Source of the DNA: Jannaschia aquimarina | GTDB taxonomy: Bacteria > Pseudomonadota > Alphaproteobacteria > Rhodobacterales > Rhodobacteraceae | NCBI RefSeq assembly: GCF_000877395.1 | Contig: NZ_JYFE01000020.1 | Span: forward strand, 155,572-219,571 | DNA length: 64,000 nt | Direction: 5' to 3' | Shown here: positions 36,973-47,144 of the stretch, one piece after another | Layout: each line of letters starts with the position of its first letter | How positions within the stretch are numbered: position 1 is the first letter of the stretch | Made by a program: the position numbers and the translations under genes | Notes under the pieces: model-generated | Told to the model about the DNA's origin: nothing | What the model saw: the letters and a program-made list of their open reading frames with translations, nothing else | The model's database searches: none

Positions 36973-37536
36973 TCAGGCATTCCCGCGGCTGAGTGCGGCG
37001 ACGCCGGTGCGGGCCATCTCGACCAGGCCGATGGGGCGCATCAGTTCGGCGAAGGCGTCGATCTTGCCGACATCGCCGGTGATCTCGAAGACGAAGCTGT
37101 CGAGCGTCGAGTCGACCACGTTGGCGCGGAAGATCTCGGCCAGCCGCAGCGCCTCGATCCGCTTGTCGCCTTCGCCCTGCACCTTGAAGAGCGCCAGTTC
37201 CCGCTCGACCGCGGGGCCCTCGACGGTCAGGTCGTGGACGTCGTGGACCGGGACGATGCGGCCGAGCTGCGCCTTGATCTGCTCGATCACCTGAGGTGTG
37301 CCGGTGGTCACGATAGTGATGCGAGAGGTGTGCCCCTCATGGTCGACCTCGGCGACGGTCAGGCTTTCGATATTGTAGCCACGGCCGGAGAAGAGACCGA
37401 TCACACGTGCGAGGACGCCGGCTTCGTTGTCCACAAGGACCGCGATCGTATGACGCTCCTGCTTGTCCGAGAAGGTCGGGCGCAGGTTGTAGGCGGAATG
37501 GCTGCTGGAGCCTTTCTTGAGTTTGAGCGGTGACAT
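36973..37536 (-). CDS. ilvH: Acetolactate synthase small (regulatory) subunit
   Basis: Regulatory subunit that gives valine feedback control to acetohydroxyacid synthase. The 187-residue protein has an N-terminal ACT domain (HTIAVLVDNEAGVLARVIGL, about 28-47, and the RGYNIESLTVAEVDHEGHTS strand) and a second ACT-like C-terminal domain (VNVVDSTLDSFVFEIT). The catalytic subunit ilvB lies 2.4 kb upstream on the same strand, interrupted by opposite-strand genes for a membrane and two EF-hand proteins, so the pair is unlikely to be one transcript. Confidence 0.95.
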   Translation of the reverse strand: MSPLKLKKGSSSHSAYNLRPTFSDKQERHTIAVLVDNEAGVLARVIGLFSGRGYNIESLTVAEVDHEGHTSRITIVTTGTPQVIEQIKAQLGRIVPVHDVHDLTVEGPAVERELALFKVQGEGDKRIEALRLAEIFRANVVDSTLDSFVFEITGDVGKIDAFAELMRPIGLVEMARTGVAALSRGNA

Positions 37537-37694
37537 GGGTGGACCTTTCAGGAGCGGGCGTCGCGGGTCGCGCGGGCGGCGGTGGGAGGGACTAGGTCTT
37601 TGGGACCGATGGCTGTGACTGTCACGTGTGGCGCGTCACGAATTCGCCGCCGTCCCGACATTCTGACGCGTCGGGGGCGATCTAGGTGAGCCCT

Positions 37695-38294
37695 ATGGCC
37701 GATGCGGCAGGCAGAACGGACGGGACGCTGATCCATCGCGGTGGGCCCACGAACGGCATCCGGGCCCTTCTGTTCTTCGGTGTGTTCCCGTTCTCTGTGA
37801 TGGTGGGCGCGGTGCTTGCCGCCGTCATCGTCGTCCCCATGACCCGCGAGATCGTATCCAGATTGCCGGGATTGCTGGCCGGGGACTTCTCTCTGGCGGG
37901 TGGGATCGTCGTCTGGCTGTTGGTCACGGCTTTCGTAGCCGGCGTGGTTGGCATCCTGGCTGGCGCCGCGATCCGCACCGCGGCCTTTACACCCGAGATA
38001 CGGGTCCGTTTGGAGAGCACGGCCCGCATCGTGCGGGTCACCTCCAAACGGCCCTTCCGGGACACGCGCGAGGAGGTCATCCCCTTCTCGGACATAGATC
38101 GGATCGAGCTTGTGCCCGACCGATATACGGCCAGCGACAATGCGCAAATCCGGATGTTTGTCACGGGCCGCCAGCACCCTGTCGTTATCGCGGAGGAGTT
38201 CGATCCGTCCCGGGCAGCGCGGCTGTTCCGAACCTATGTGCAGACCGGGCTGCCGGCCGGTGATCCGCCAGACGAACGCTGGTTCCCGCTCTAA
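37695..38294 (+). CDS. Hypothetical membrane protein
   Basis: A protein of 199 residues from the ATG at 37695 (a GTG at 37686 would add three). Two hydrophobic segments are clear: ALLFFGVFPFSVMVGAVLAA (about 26-50) and GIVVWLLVTAFVAGVVGILA (about 72-100). The C-terminal 90 residues (REEVIPFSDIDRIELVPDRY, ASDNAQIRMFVTGRQHPVVI) look like a small beta-rich cytoplasmic domain of the kind seen after two helices in PH-like membrane proteins. No family assigned with confidence. Confidence 0.7.
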   Translation: MADAAGRTDGTLIHRGGPTNGIRALLFFGVFPFSVMVGAVLAAVIVVPMTREIVSRLPGLLAGDFSLAGGIVVWLLVTAFVAGVVGILAGAAIRTAAFTPEIRVRLESTARIVRVTSKRPFRDTREEVIPFSDIDRIELVPDRYTASDNAQIRMFVTGRQHPVVIAEEFDPSRAARLFRTYVQTGLPAGDPPDERWFPL

Positions 38295-38516
38295 AGCGCT
38301 TGTCGGAGGTCCAAGCGCGTACTCCTCTGCACCGCGCGATCCGACGTCGGAGCGTGGCGCGCGTTTAACCTTTCGCTGCTGACGCGTGCTGAAGACGAAA
38401 CGCCATGGCGATGCTCCGCCCATGGGACACCGCGTTCGGGAACCGGCCCCCGGGGGGACGGCATTGAGAAGGGGAAGGGGCCAGAGATCGTGCCCCGCCA
38501 GCAGAGGAGATCGACG

Positions 38517-38945
38517 ATGAAGACGCTCAAGTTGACTATGGCCGCGCTTGCCGTGACCGCCGCGCCCGCGATGGCCCAGATGATGACGCCGGCCTGGGAT
38601 GGCGACGGAGACACGCTGCTGTCGCAAGACGAGTTCAACGTCGGCTTCAGCCAGGCAGGCATATTCGGCGGCTACGACAGAGATGCCGACGGTATGCTGA
38701 ACGAGCAGGAATACGCGGATTCGTTCGTCGAGATCGAGAACTACCGCGACGAGGGCTACCTGCCCGGCGATTTCGCCGATTTCGACGCCGATGCGGACGG
38801 GATGTTGAGCGAGGACGAGTACAACACGTCGTGGTTCAGCGAGTATGACGTCGACGGCTCGGGCGTCTTGGAGGAAGAAGAGCGGATGGTTATCGAAAAC
38901 GACCTGAGCCAGGAAGGGTTCTTCAACCGCGAGCGCGACATCTGA
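38517..38945 (+). CDS. Secreted EF-hand calcium-binding protein
   Basis: A 142-residue exported protein with signal MKTLKLTMAALAVTAAPAMA and four EF-hand-like loops: DGDGDTLLSQDEF, DRDADGMLNEQEY, DADADGMLSEDEY and DVDGSGVLEEEE. Each has the D-x-D-x-[DG]-x-x-x-x-x-x-E spacing. High acidic content fits extracellular calcium binding in a marine setting. The ATG at 38517 has a GGAG ribosome site. It is one of three small EF-hand genes in 4 kb. Function unknown beyond calcium binding. Confidence 0.85.
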   Translation: MKTLKLTMAALAVTAAPAMAQMMTPAWDGDGDTLLSQDEFNVGFSQAGIFGGYDRDADGMLNEQEYADSFVEIENYRDEGYLPGDFADFDADADGMLSEDEYNTSWFSEYDVDGSGVLEEEERMVIENDLSQEGFFNRERDI

Positions 38946-39077
38946 CCCGGACTGCCGGGCTGGCCCGCTTTGGCCGGTTCCGGCACGCGTAGGGGGGCGG
39001 TCGGCGTCTGTCCGACTTGCCCCCGCTTCGACCGCGCTACTTTTATCATGATGTTTCAACTGCCGGAGACCCGACCC

Positions 39078-39410
39078 ATGCGCCTGCCGATCCTCGTTGC
39101 CGCCACTCTTTTCGCCACCCCCGCCCTGGCGCAGGATGCTGAGTCCGAGGTTTACATGGCTTGGGCCATGGGGCCGGCGATGGAAGGGGTGGATCGCGAC
39201 GGCGACGGCCGCTTCACGCAGGAAGAGATCGGGGGCACCCGTCTGGACGCGTCCGCCGATGCCGATGGGAGCGGTGATTTCGATCTGCCCGAACTCACTG
39301 CCGCGCTGTTCGCGATGTGGGATACCGATGACAGCGGATATCTGGAGCCAGAAGAACTGGAAGCCATGACAGGGCTGGCGGCCGCCGGGGTGTACGAGAT
39401 CCAGTTGTAG
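39078..39410 (+). CDS. Secreted EF-hand calcium-binding protein
   Basis: A 110-residue exported protein, signal MRLPILVAATLFATPALA. EF-hand loops are DRDGDGRFTQEE, DADGSGDFDLPE and DTDDSGYLEPEE, three in a row in about 65 residues. The start at 39078 places the signal peptide at the N-terminus; a Met pair 27 bases upstream is less likely. It runs with the 38517 gene but is separated by 132 bases and convergent with the next gene. Confidence 0.82.
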   Translation: MRLPILVAATLFATPALAQDAESEVYMAWAMGPAMEGVDRDGDGRFTQEEIGGTRLDASADADGSGDFDLPELTAALFAMWDTDDSGYLEPEELEAMTGLAAAGVYEIQL

Positions 39411-39415
39411 GGCGG

Positions 39416-39915
39416 TCACGCGACCGCTCCGAAGAGGCGGTCGAAGACCTGCCCGATTTCATCGCCCCTGTCGAACCGACCCTTCGCGAGAACACGGTGG
39501 TTTTCGCGCGGCAGCTTGGCGCCCTCGGCGTTACCCTTCGTATGTTTCGCGACGCGGTCCCCTAAGTCCGGCAGCCTTTCGCCCGGCGCCCCGCCGATCC
39601 ATCCTAAGCGGCGCAACGCCAAGTCGTCCTCGTCCACCACCAGCCAGAGGACACACCCGCCAACACGCTTGGCGAGGTCCAGACTGACCTTCTGCCGCGC
39701 CGACCGCCCCCCCGCCACGGACGCCTTGAGACGCACGTATCGTGTGACCGCCCTGGCCGACAGGATCAGGTCGTATCCATGCGCATCCGTCGCAGCCTTG
39801 GCGACCTCGACCAGACGATCGTGGCGCCATCCTTCCGCGCAGATGGCCGCGAGAAACGCATATTCCATGTATTCCTCGCGCTGGGACGAATACCGCGAAT
39901 GGCGGTCGTCAGCAC

Positions 39916-39919
<4 letters not shown>
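39416..39919 (-). CDS. Hypothetical protein, possible PD-(D/E)xK nuclease-like fold
   Basis: A 167-residue protein starting with GTG that overlaps the ilvB stop (GTGA), so it should be cotranscribed and translationally coupled with ilvB. The N-terminal half has E-E-Y-M-E-Y-A-F (about 15-22), then HGYDLILSAR (about 47-56) and YVRLKASVAG (about 61-70), which together resemble the E...D...xxK core of restriction-endonuclease-like folds. The C-terminal part is basic. This is a pattern-based suggestion only; no family was recognised. Confidence 0.65.
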
Positions 39920-41673
<1,754 letters not shown>

Positions 41674-41717
41674 CTGCCTTGTCCCCTCTGCCGCTTCCGC
41701 ATCTGCGCGGCGTGACG

Positions 41718-41746
41718 AAAAACCCCCGGAGGGGAAGCTCCGGGGG
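41718..41746 (-). terminator. ilvB attenuator terminator (9-bp GC stem plus T5)
   Basis: On the minus strand CCCCCGGAG-CTTCCC-CTCCGGGGG is followed by TTTTT, a textbook intrinsic terminator, 45 bases before the ilvB start and 31 bases after the leader-peptide stop. Its 5' arm (41738-41746) overlaps a segment (41744-41753, CCATGCGCCC) that can instead pair over 10 bp, one G-U, with codons 11-14 of the leader peptide (41785-41794, GGGTGCATGG). That alternative pairing would act as antiterminator. Confidence 0.85.
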
Positions 41747-41776
41747 CGCATGGTTGCCGTTATGGCCGTCGCTTCC

Positions 41777-41824
41777 TCAGCGACCCATGCACCCTGTTCC
41801 TACGATTACGAGAAGGTTGCCCAT
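41777..41824 (-). CDS. ilvB leader peptide (branched-chain attenuation)
   Basis: A 15-codon frame reads MGNLLVIVGTGCMGR and stop, with ribosome site AAAGGA seven bases before the ATG. Codons 4-8 are Leu-Leu-Val-Ile-Val, the three end products of the pathway, as in known ilv leaders. A ribosome stalled there would leave codons 11-14 free to form the antiterminator; one that reaches the stop would cover them and let the terminator form. Position, content and pairing all agree with classical attenuation. Confidence 0.85.
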   Translation of the reverse strand: MGNLLVIVGTGCMGR

Positions 41825-42060
41825 GCCCGTTCCTTTGGTTTCGTCCGTTTTGCCGCGCGATTCCCACGGGGTCAACAGGCGCGGAGAAAGTTTCTCGCAC
41901 CGAGGCAGATATTTGCAAATGTTGCGCGGGGTCCCGTCGCTGGGGTCCTGTTCGGTGCGGGTCCGGCCACGGGGCAGGTGGAGGGGGAGGCCGTGGCCGG
42001 ACCACTTGCGGCGCCCGACCTGGGAGGGCCGGGCGCCGCGCCTCGATCGAGCGGATCCGC

Positions 42061-42294
42061 TTAGGAGGGGATGAGGCCCGCGTCGATCGCGGCGGCCATT
42101 TCCGCCTCGCTCAACACGCCGTCGGCGTCGGTGTCGGCGGCGGTGAAGGTTTCGGCCGTGGCATCGGGATAGGCCGCCTGGAACTCTTCGAGCGACACGG
42201 CGCCGTCACCGTCGGTATCCTGGGCGGCGGCCGGGCTGGTCACCGCGAAGGTGACGGCAAGAATGGCGGCGATCTTGGTTACGATCGTTTTCAT
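42061..42294 (-). CDS. Small secreted EF-hand protein
   Basis: A 77-residue exported protein: signal MKTIVTKIAAILAVTFAVTS to PAAAQ, then two EF-hand loops DTDGDGAVSLEE and DTDADGVLSEAE with a short linker. The ATG at 42294 has GGGAGAAAG upstream. It is on the same strand as ilvB and ends about 235 bases before the ilvB leader peptide. Two tandem inverted repeats sit just upstream of its start. Confidence 0.82.
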   Translation of the reverse strand: MKTIVTKIAAILAVTFAVTSPAAAQDTDGDGAVSLEEFQAAYPDATAETFTAADTDADGVLSEAEMAAAIDAGLIPS

Positions 42295-42316
42295 GGGTCT
42301 TTCTCCCTGCATGTTG

Positions 42317-42362
42317 CGAGCGGGTTGTCCGCTCGGTGCGTTGCGAGCGGTCGATCCGCTCG
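42317..42362. promoter_or_regulatory. Two tandem inverted repeats CGAGCGG-N5-CCGCTCG
   Basis: Two identical dyads (42317-42335 and 42344-42362), each with 7-bp arms and a 5-base centre, spaced 27 bases start to start. They lie 23 to 68 bases upstream of the small EF-hand gene (minus strand) in a 369-base gap that otherwise holds nothing I recognise. Two evenly spaced copies suggest a cooperative operator. Confidence 0.55.
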
Positions 42363-42663
42363 ACGGCAAGGGATCAGGTCGGGCCGGCCATTCCGAGGGC
42401 GCCCCGCAGAAAGAGCCGTTTCGCGCGTTGGCCCGCCCCTTTGGTGCCGGATCCTGCGCGCGATCCCGCAGGACAAAATCCGCCGACCGGCTTTCGGCGG
42501 AAATACCCGGACGGGCGTGGCGCTTTCCGGCTTTCTCTTGCCGAAATCGTGCGATCCGGCCGGTGGCAGGGGGATGCCGGTCGTCAGGGGGGCGGAGGCG
42601 AGGTGCCAGCGCGCGGTGGTTCGGCTTGCAAGAGCGGGGGCCAGGGGCGGCCGGATCCGCGGC

Positions 42664-44082
42664 CTAGCCCATCAGACCCGGAAGCCAGAGGACGATCCCC
42701 GGAAACGCGATCAGAACGGCGACTGTGGCCACGTCCGCGATGAAGAACGGAGAGGCACCGCGGAACACATCCTGGACCGAGATATCCATCTTCGAGTCCT
42801 GAGCCACACCGGCGACGACGAAGCAGTTCAGTCCGATGGGTGGCGTGATCAGACAGAGCTCGGCCATCTTCACGACGATGATGCCGAACCAGATCGCGGC
42901 CTCTTCGTTGGTCATCCCCAACGCGCCCACGCCGCCCGCCTCGGCCCCGTTCAGCGCCATCACGGCCGGGAAGGTCACCGGCAGCGTCAGGATCAGCATC
43001 CCGATCGCGTCCATGAACATGCCGAGGACGACGTAGACCAGCAGGATCATCAGCAGGATCGCGTAGGGCGGATAGTCGAGCCCCGCGATGAAGTCGGCGA
43101 AGACCTCCGGAAGTTTCGCGAACCCCAGATAGCGCACGTAGATCAGCACGCCCCAGATCATCGCGAAGATCATGACGGTCAGCTTGGCCGCTTCCATCAG
43201 CGCGCCCTTGAGCTGACCCCAGCGCATCCCCTGCCAGAGCGCCATCGCCAGGACGACGCCCGCACCCAAAGCGCCTGCCTCAGTCGGCGTCGCCCAGCCG
43301 AAATAGATCGAATAGACGATGATGAAGACGACCAGCAGGATCGGCATGGCACCGGGCAGAGCCTCGAACCGCTGCTTCCAGGTGAAGCCACCGATGGCGG
43401 GGCCGAGATCGGGGCGCAGCTTGGCCAGCCCGATCACCAGCCCGCCATAGATCAGCGCCGAGACGAGGCCGGGAAGAAAGCCCGCCAGCAGGAGCTTGCC
43501 CACCGATTGCTCGACGATGATCGCATAGATCACGAGGATCGCCGAGGGCGGGATCAGCGAGGCCAGCGTGCCGCCCGCCGCGACGACACCCGCCGCAAAG
43601 CGCTTGTCGTAGCCTTCGCGCAGCATCTCTGGGATGGCGATGCGGGCGAAGACCGCCGAGGTGGCGACCGACGCGCCCGAGACGGCGGCAAAACCGGCGG
43701 TGGCGAAGACGGTGGCCACGCCGAGCCCGCCGGGCGTCCAGCCGATCCAGCGCTTCGCGGCCTCGAAGAGATAGCGCGTCAGGCCCGCGTAATAAGCCAG
43801 ATAGCCGATGAGGATGAAGGTCGGGATCAGGCTGAGCGCGTATTGCGTGGCCTTCGAATGGGGCACCTGACCGGTCAGTTTGGCGGCGGTGATCAGCCCG
43901 CGATCGAACCCCTGGTTGCCCATGAAGTGCAGCGCCAAGCCCAGAAAGCCGATGAAGGCGGCCGCGAAGGCGACGCGCACCCCGATGACGACCAGCACCA
44001 GCAACAGGCCGGACAGCCAGAGCGAAACGGTGAACGTATCGACGCCGTCGAGCAGGGCGCGCATGTCGATGAGCTGATCCAT
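42664..44082 (-). CDS. dctM: TRAP transporter large permease (DctM)
   Basis: Large membrane subunit of a tripartite ATP-independent periplasmic transporter, driving substrate uptake with the sodium gradient. The 472-residue protein has about 12 helices and the DctM motifs GQVPHSKATQYALSLIPTFI, GGTLASLIPPSAILVIYAII, YFGWATPTEAGALGAG and LITPPIGLNCFVVAGVA. The ATG at 44082 overlaps the dctQ stop. Substrate class is not predictable from the permease. Confidence 0.94.
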   Translation of the reverse strand: MDQLIDMRALLDGVDTFTVSLWLSGLLLVLVVIGVRVAFAAAFIGFLGLALHFMGNQGFDRGLITAAKLTGQVPHSKATQYALSLIPTFILIGYLAYYAGLTRYLFEAAKRWIGWTPGGLGVATVFATAGFAAVSGASVATSAVFARIAIPEMLREGYDKRFAAGVVAAGGTLASLIPPSAILVIYAIIVEQSVGKLLLAGFLPGLVSALIYGGLVIGLAKLRPDLGPAIGGFTWKQRFEALPGAMPILLVVFIIVYSIYFGWATPTEAGALGAGVVLAMALWQGMRWGQLKGALMEAAKLTVMIFAMIWGVLIYVRYLGFAKLPEVFADFIAGLDYPPYAILLMILLVYVVLGMFMDAIGMLILTLPVTFPAVMALNGAEAGGVGALGMTNEEAAIWFGIIVVKMAELCLITPPIGLNCFVVAGVAQDSKMDISVQDVFRGASPFFIADVATVAVLIAFPGIVLWLPGLMG

Positions 44083-44705
44083 CAATCGGCCACCGATGCG
44101 GCTTCCTTGCTGGCTTGCTCCGCCGGGTCCTCTGGCAGGGGAACGGCGACCGGCCGCGGATCGCCCGTGCGCAAGGCGCGACCATAGGCCCAGAGTTGCA
44201 GGATCAGGCGCAGCCACAGGATCGCGAAGGCGATGGGCACGGCCAGCTTGGCCGGCCATAGCGGCAGCGCGATGTCGATCGAGCTGTCGGTGGACCAGTT
44301 CGGCGCGTTGAAATCGAAGCTGCGGTCGAAGTGGAACCACGTCCCGTAGATCAGCGCCGTGACCACGAGCAGCATCAGCAGAACCGACACGAATTCGAAC
44401 AGCCAGAGCACGCGACCCTTCAGGCTGCCGACCAGCAGATCCATCCGGATATGGCCCCCTTCGCGTTGAACGTAGGCCAGACCGAGGAAGGCGAAGATCG
44501 CCATGAATTGCTCGGTCCAGTCGATATAGCCGGGGACGGGCGCGTTCAGGAGTTTGCGCATCAGCACGTTGGCAATGGCCAGCAGAACGAGCGCGAAGAT
44601 CGTGATGCCGGCGGCGAGGTTGAGCAGGGATTCCAGCCTGAGCAGCGCGCGGTCCGTCCGCGAGAGCCGGGTCCCGTCGGTAAGGACCGAGGATGTGGTG
44701 GCCAT
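44082..44705 (-). CDS. dctQ: TRAP transporter small permease (DctQ)
   Basis: Small membrane subunit, 207 residues with four helices. The family pattern is present: LLNLAAGITIFALVLLAIAN, the PVPGYIDWTEQFMAIFAFLG segment and YVQREGGHIRMDLLVG. A Pro/Glu-rich cytoplasmic tail ends the protein. It follows dctP by 93 bases containing a hairpin and overlaps dctM. Confidence 0.92.
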   Translation of the reverse strand: MATTSSVLTDGTRLSRTDRALLRLESLLNLAAGITIFALVLLAIANVLMRKLLNAPVPGYIDWTEQFMAIFAFLGLAYVQREGGHIRMDLLVGSLKGRVLWLFEFVSVLLMLLVVTALIYGTWFHFDRSFDFNAPNWSTDSSIDIALPLWPAKLAVPIAFAILWLRLILQLWAYGRALRTGDPRPVAVPLPEDPAEQASKEAASVAD

Positions 44706-44770
44706 GGGCGCCTCGCTCGCCGGGAGGGTGGAGGCTTCCGTTACCGGACGCCTCCCTCACAAATGCTTAA

Positions 44771-44786
44771 GCGGGCCGGGGCCCGC
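44771..44786 (-). terminator. Hairpin between dctP and dctQ
   Basis: Symmetric GCGGGCC-GG-GGCCCGC in the 93-base dctP-dctQ gap, followed on the minus strand by TTAAGCATTT. It could terminate part of the transcripts or stabilise the dctP 3' end, which would raise binding-protein output over the permeases, as is common in TRAP and ABC operons. Confidence 0.5.
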
Positions 44787-44798
44787 CGGTCTGCGACC

Positions 44799-45806
44799 TT
44801 ACTCCGGCGCGTTGTCGGCGACGGCCTGCACTGTCAGGTCATAGAGTTCCTGGCCCGGTAGCCCGTTGGAGGTCGCCTCCTCGATCCAGGCCTGGTGGAT
44901 GGGATCGGCATTGCCGCGCAGGCGCGCGATCTCGGCCTGATCGACCTGAACTTTCTGGACGCCCTTCTCCAGCAGGACTTCGTCCCAGCGCTGCAGCAAT
45001 TCGGCATAGTTGAGCAGGTAGTGCTCGATCGCTTCGCCGACGGCCTCGTCGAGGATCGCGCGATGCTCGTCCGAAAGCGCCTCGTAGGCGTCGATGTTCA
45101 CGACCACGGGGCAGTTGACGGTGCCGGGGTTCAGGTTCTCGGTCCACCAATCGGCGATGTCGATCGTGCCGAAGGACAGATGCGCATGCTGGGCGAAAGC
45201 CACGGCGTCGACGACGCCGGATTCCATCGAGTTGTAGGCTTCGGTGGCGGTGACCGAGGTGGGCACCGCGCCCGCCGCCTCCATCACCTGGCCGATGCCG
45301 CCGGTGGCGCGCACGCGCATGCCGTCGAACTCCTCGACGGTGTCGCGCGGCTCTCCGGTGCCGACGAGGTTGTATTGCGGCATGGGGCTGGTCATCAGGA
45401 TGCGCGCGTTCCACTGCGCCATCTCGTCCTGAACGGCGGGGTGGGCATAGACGGCGTTCGCGACCGCGACCTCTTGCTCAAGCGTCTCGACGCCGAGGAA
45501 GGGAAGTTCCAGCACGGTGATCGCGCGGTTCTTGTCGCGGTGGTAGCCGGCGCAGAACTGAGCCATCTCGAAGGCGCCGATGGAAATGCCGTCGAGGTTT
45601 TCGCGGTTGTTGGACAGGCCGCCATAGCTGATCGCCATGGTGAACTCGCCGCCGGAGCGTTCCTCGACCAGTTCGGCCAGCTTCTCGACATGTTCCGTGA
45701 AGGCGCGCCGCTGGCCCCAGAGCGAGACGTTCCATTCGGTCGCCAGCGCCTCGGACGCAAAGGCAAGTGTCAGGGCGGCGGTGGCCGTGGCGGTCATCGT
45801 TTTCAT
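44799..45806 (-). CDS. dctP: TRAP transporter substrate-binding protein (DctP)
   Basis: Periplasmic binding protein of 335 residues that captures the substrate. Signal peptide MKTMTATATAALTLAFASEA, cleavage after ALA. Family motifs: AEWNVSL-like first strand (TEWNVSLWGQRRAFTEHVEK), MAISYGGLSNNRENLDGISI, GMRVRATGGIGQVMEAAGA with the conserved carboxylate-binding Arg, VPTSVTATEAYNSMESGVVD, and NIDAYEALSDEHRAILDEA. The ATG at 45806 has an AGGAT ribosome site. Divergent from an HpcH/HpaI aldolase, which may act on the imported compound. Confidence 0.93.
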   Translation of the reverse strand: MKTMTATATAALTLAFASEALATEWNVSLWGQRRAFTEHVEKLAELVEERSGGEFTMAISYGGLSNNRENLDGISIGAFEMAQFCAGYHRDKNRAITVLELPFLGVETLEQEVAVANAVYAHPAVQDEMAQWNARILMTSPMPQYNLVGTGEPRDTVEEFDGMRVRATGGIGQVMEAAGAVPTSVTATEAYNSMESGVVDAVAFAQHAHLSFGTIDIADWWTENLNPGTVNCPVVVNIDAYEALSDEHRAILDEAVGEAIEHYLLNYAELLQRWDEVLLEKGVQKVQVDQAEIARLRGNADPIHQAWIEEATSNGLPGQELYDLTVQAVADNAPE

Positions 45807-45917
45807 GTTGATCCTCCCGTGATCCGGGTTCGTCCCGGTATGGGTAGACGCTAACGCGGGGAGGGCAGGGCGCCAAGTCCCTTGCGCGGCGGGGCAGGGG
45901 CTGGCAGGCCCCGCGCC

Positions 45918-46637
45918 ATGAGCTTGAAGTCCCGTGTCCTGGCCCGCGAGCCGCTGACCGGCCTCTGGCAGGTCCTGCCCGGCCCCGTGGCTGCCGAGAT
46001 CGCAGCCCGAGCGGGCTTTGATTTTCTCGTCCTCGATGGCGAGCATGGGCCGTGGGATCCGTCGGACCTGCGCGCGCGCCTGATCGCCGTGCCGGACGCG
46101 ATCGTGCGGGTGCCGGCAAACGACCCGGTCTGGATCAAGCAGGCGCTGGATCTGGGCGCCATGACCGTGCTCGTCCCGATGGTCCACGATGCCGAGGGCG
46201 CGCGCGCCGCAGTCGCGGCCGCGAGGTATCCGCCCGACGGGATCCGGGGGCACGGCGCCTTCGTTTCGCGCGCGTCAGCCTACGGCCAGAACGCGGGATA
46301 CGTGACGCGCGCGAACGAGGCCGTCGGCGTCTGGGTCCAGGCCGAGAGCCGGCCGGCCCTATCCGATCTCGAAGCGATCTGCGGGGTCGAGGGCGTCGAT
46401 TGCGTCTTCATCGGGCCAGCCGATCTGGCGGCGGACATGGGCCTGACGCCGGACGCGCCGGAGGTCCTGACCGCCATCGAGGATGCGATCGGCCGTATTG
46501 TCGCCACGGGCACCGCCTGCGGCGCCTTCGGGGACCCGGCGCTTTATCCACGCTGGAGGGAGTTGGGGGCCACCATCCTCTCGGCGGGGGTGGACGGATC
46601 GGTTCTGGCCGCGGCTCTGGCCCGGCTGGCACCGTGA
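45918..46637 (+). CDS. HpcH/HpaI-family aldolase
   Basis: Metal-dependent class II aldolase of the HpcH/HpaI/GarL family, cleaving 2-keto-3-deoxy or 4-hydroxy-2-oxo acids to pyruvate plus an aldehyde. The 239-residue protein has FDFLVLDGEHGPWDPSDL, VLVPMVHDAEGARAAVAA, RYPPDGIRGHGAFVSRAS, the metal Glu in VWVQAESRPALSDLE and GPADLAADMGL. Divergent from the TRAP binding protein gene, it may degrade a sugar acid taken up by that system. The stop overlaps the start of the YaiI gene. Confidence 0.88.
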   Translation: MSLKSRVLAREPLTGLWQVLPGPVAAEIAARAGFDFLVLDGEHGPWDPSDLRARLIAVPDAIVRVPANDPVWIKQALDLGAMTVLVPMVHDAEGARAAVAAARYPPDGIRGHGAFVSRASAYGQNAGYVTRANEAVGVWVQAESRPALSDLEAICGVEGVDCVFIGPADLAADMGLTPDAPEVLTAIEDAIGRIVATGTACGAFGDPALYPRWRELGATILSAGVDGSVLAAALARLAP

Positions 46638-47071
46638 TCCTGATCGACGCCGATGCCTGCCCGGTCAAGCCGCAGATCGTCGAGGTCGCGATCCGGCGGA
46701 ACATCCCGGCGATCTTTGTCGCGGGAAGTTATCTGCGGCTGCCGGACCATCCGCTGGTCCGCCTCTTCGTCGCGGGCGAGGGGTTCGACGCGGCCGATGA
46801 CGCCATCGTTGAGGTCGTGCGCCCGGGCACCGTGACGGTCACGGCGGATATCCTGCTGGCCGGGCGGGTCATCGAGAAAGGGGGCGCGGTGCTCGACCCC
46901 AAGGGGCGGGAGTTCACCGAAGCGTCCATCGGAGAGGCGGTCGCCACGCGAAACCTGATGGCCGATCTGCGCGGCGGGATCGAACAGGGCGGCGGGCCGA
47001 AGCCATACACCAAGGCCGACCGCGCCGCCTTCGTGAATGCGCTGGACCGGGTGCTGACCCGGATCGGGTGA
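46634..47071 (+). CDS. YaiI/YqxD family (UPF0178) protein
   Basis: A 145-residue protein with the family opening VILIDADACPVKPQIVEVAI and later VTADILLAGRVIEKGGAVLD and GPKPYTKADRAAFVNALDR. The acidic DADACP motif suggests a PIN/NYN-like metal site, but the family's activity is not established. GTG start at 46634 overlaps the aldolase stop (GTGA), which is why I choose it; translation is likely coupled. Confidence 0.88.
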   Translation: MILIDADACPVKPQIVEVAIRRNIPAIFVAGSYLRLPDHPLVRLFVAGEGFDAADDAIVEVVRPGTVTVTADILLAGRVIEKGGAVLDPKGREFTEASIGEAVATRNLMADLRGGIEQGGGPKPYTKADRAAFVNALDRVLTRIG

Positions 47072-47144
47072 GATGCTTCGCGCGCCAGCGTCCTTTCTGC
47101 GGACACTGTTGGTCCGACGGCGATAGGACCGAACGGGCTCGAGC

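Noticed and set aside
42325..44187. 620-codon plus-strand frame across dctM
   Set aside because: Composed of Gln/Asp/Arg-rich shadow sequence opposite a clear 12-helix permease.
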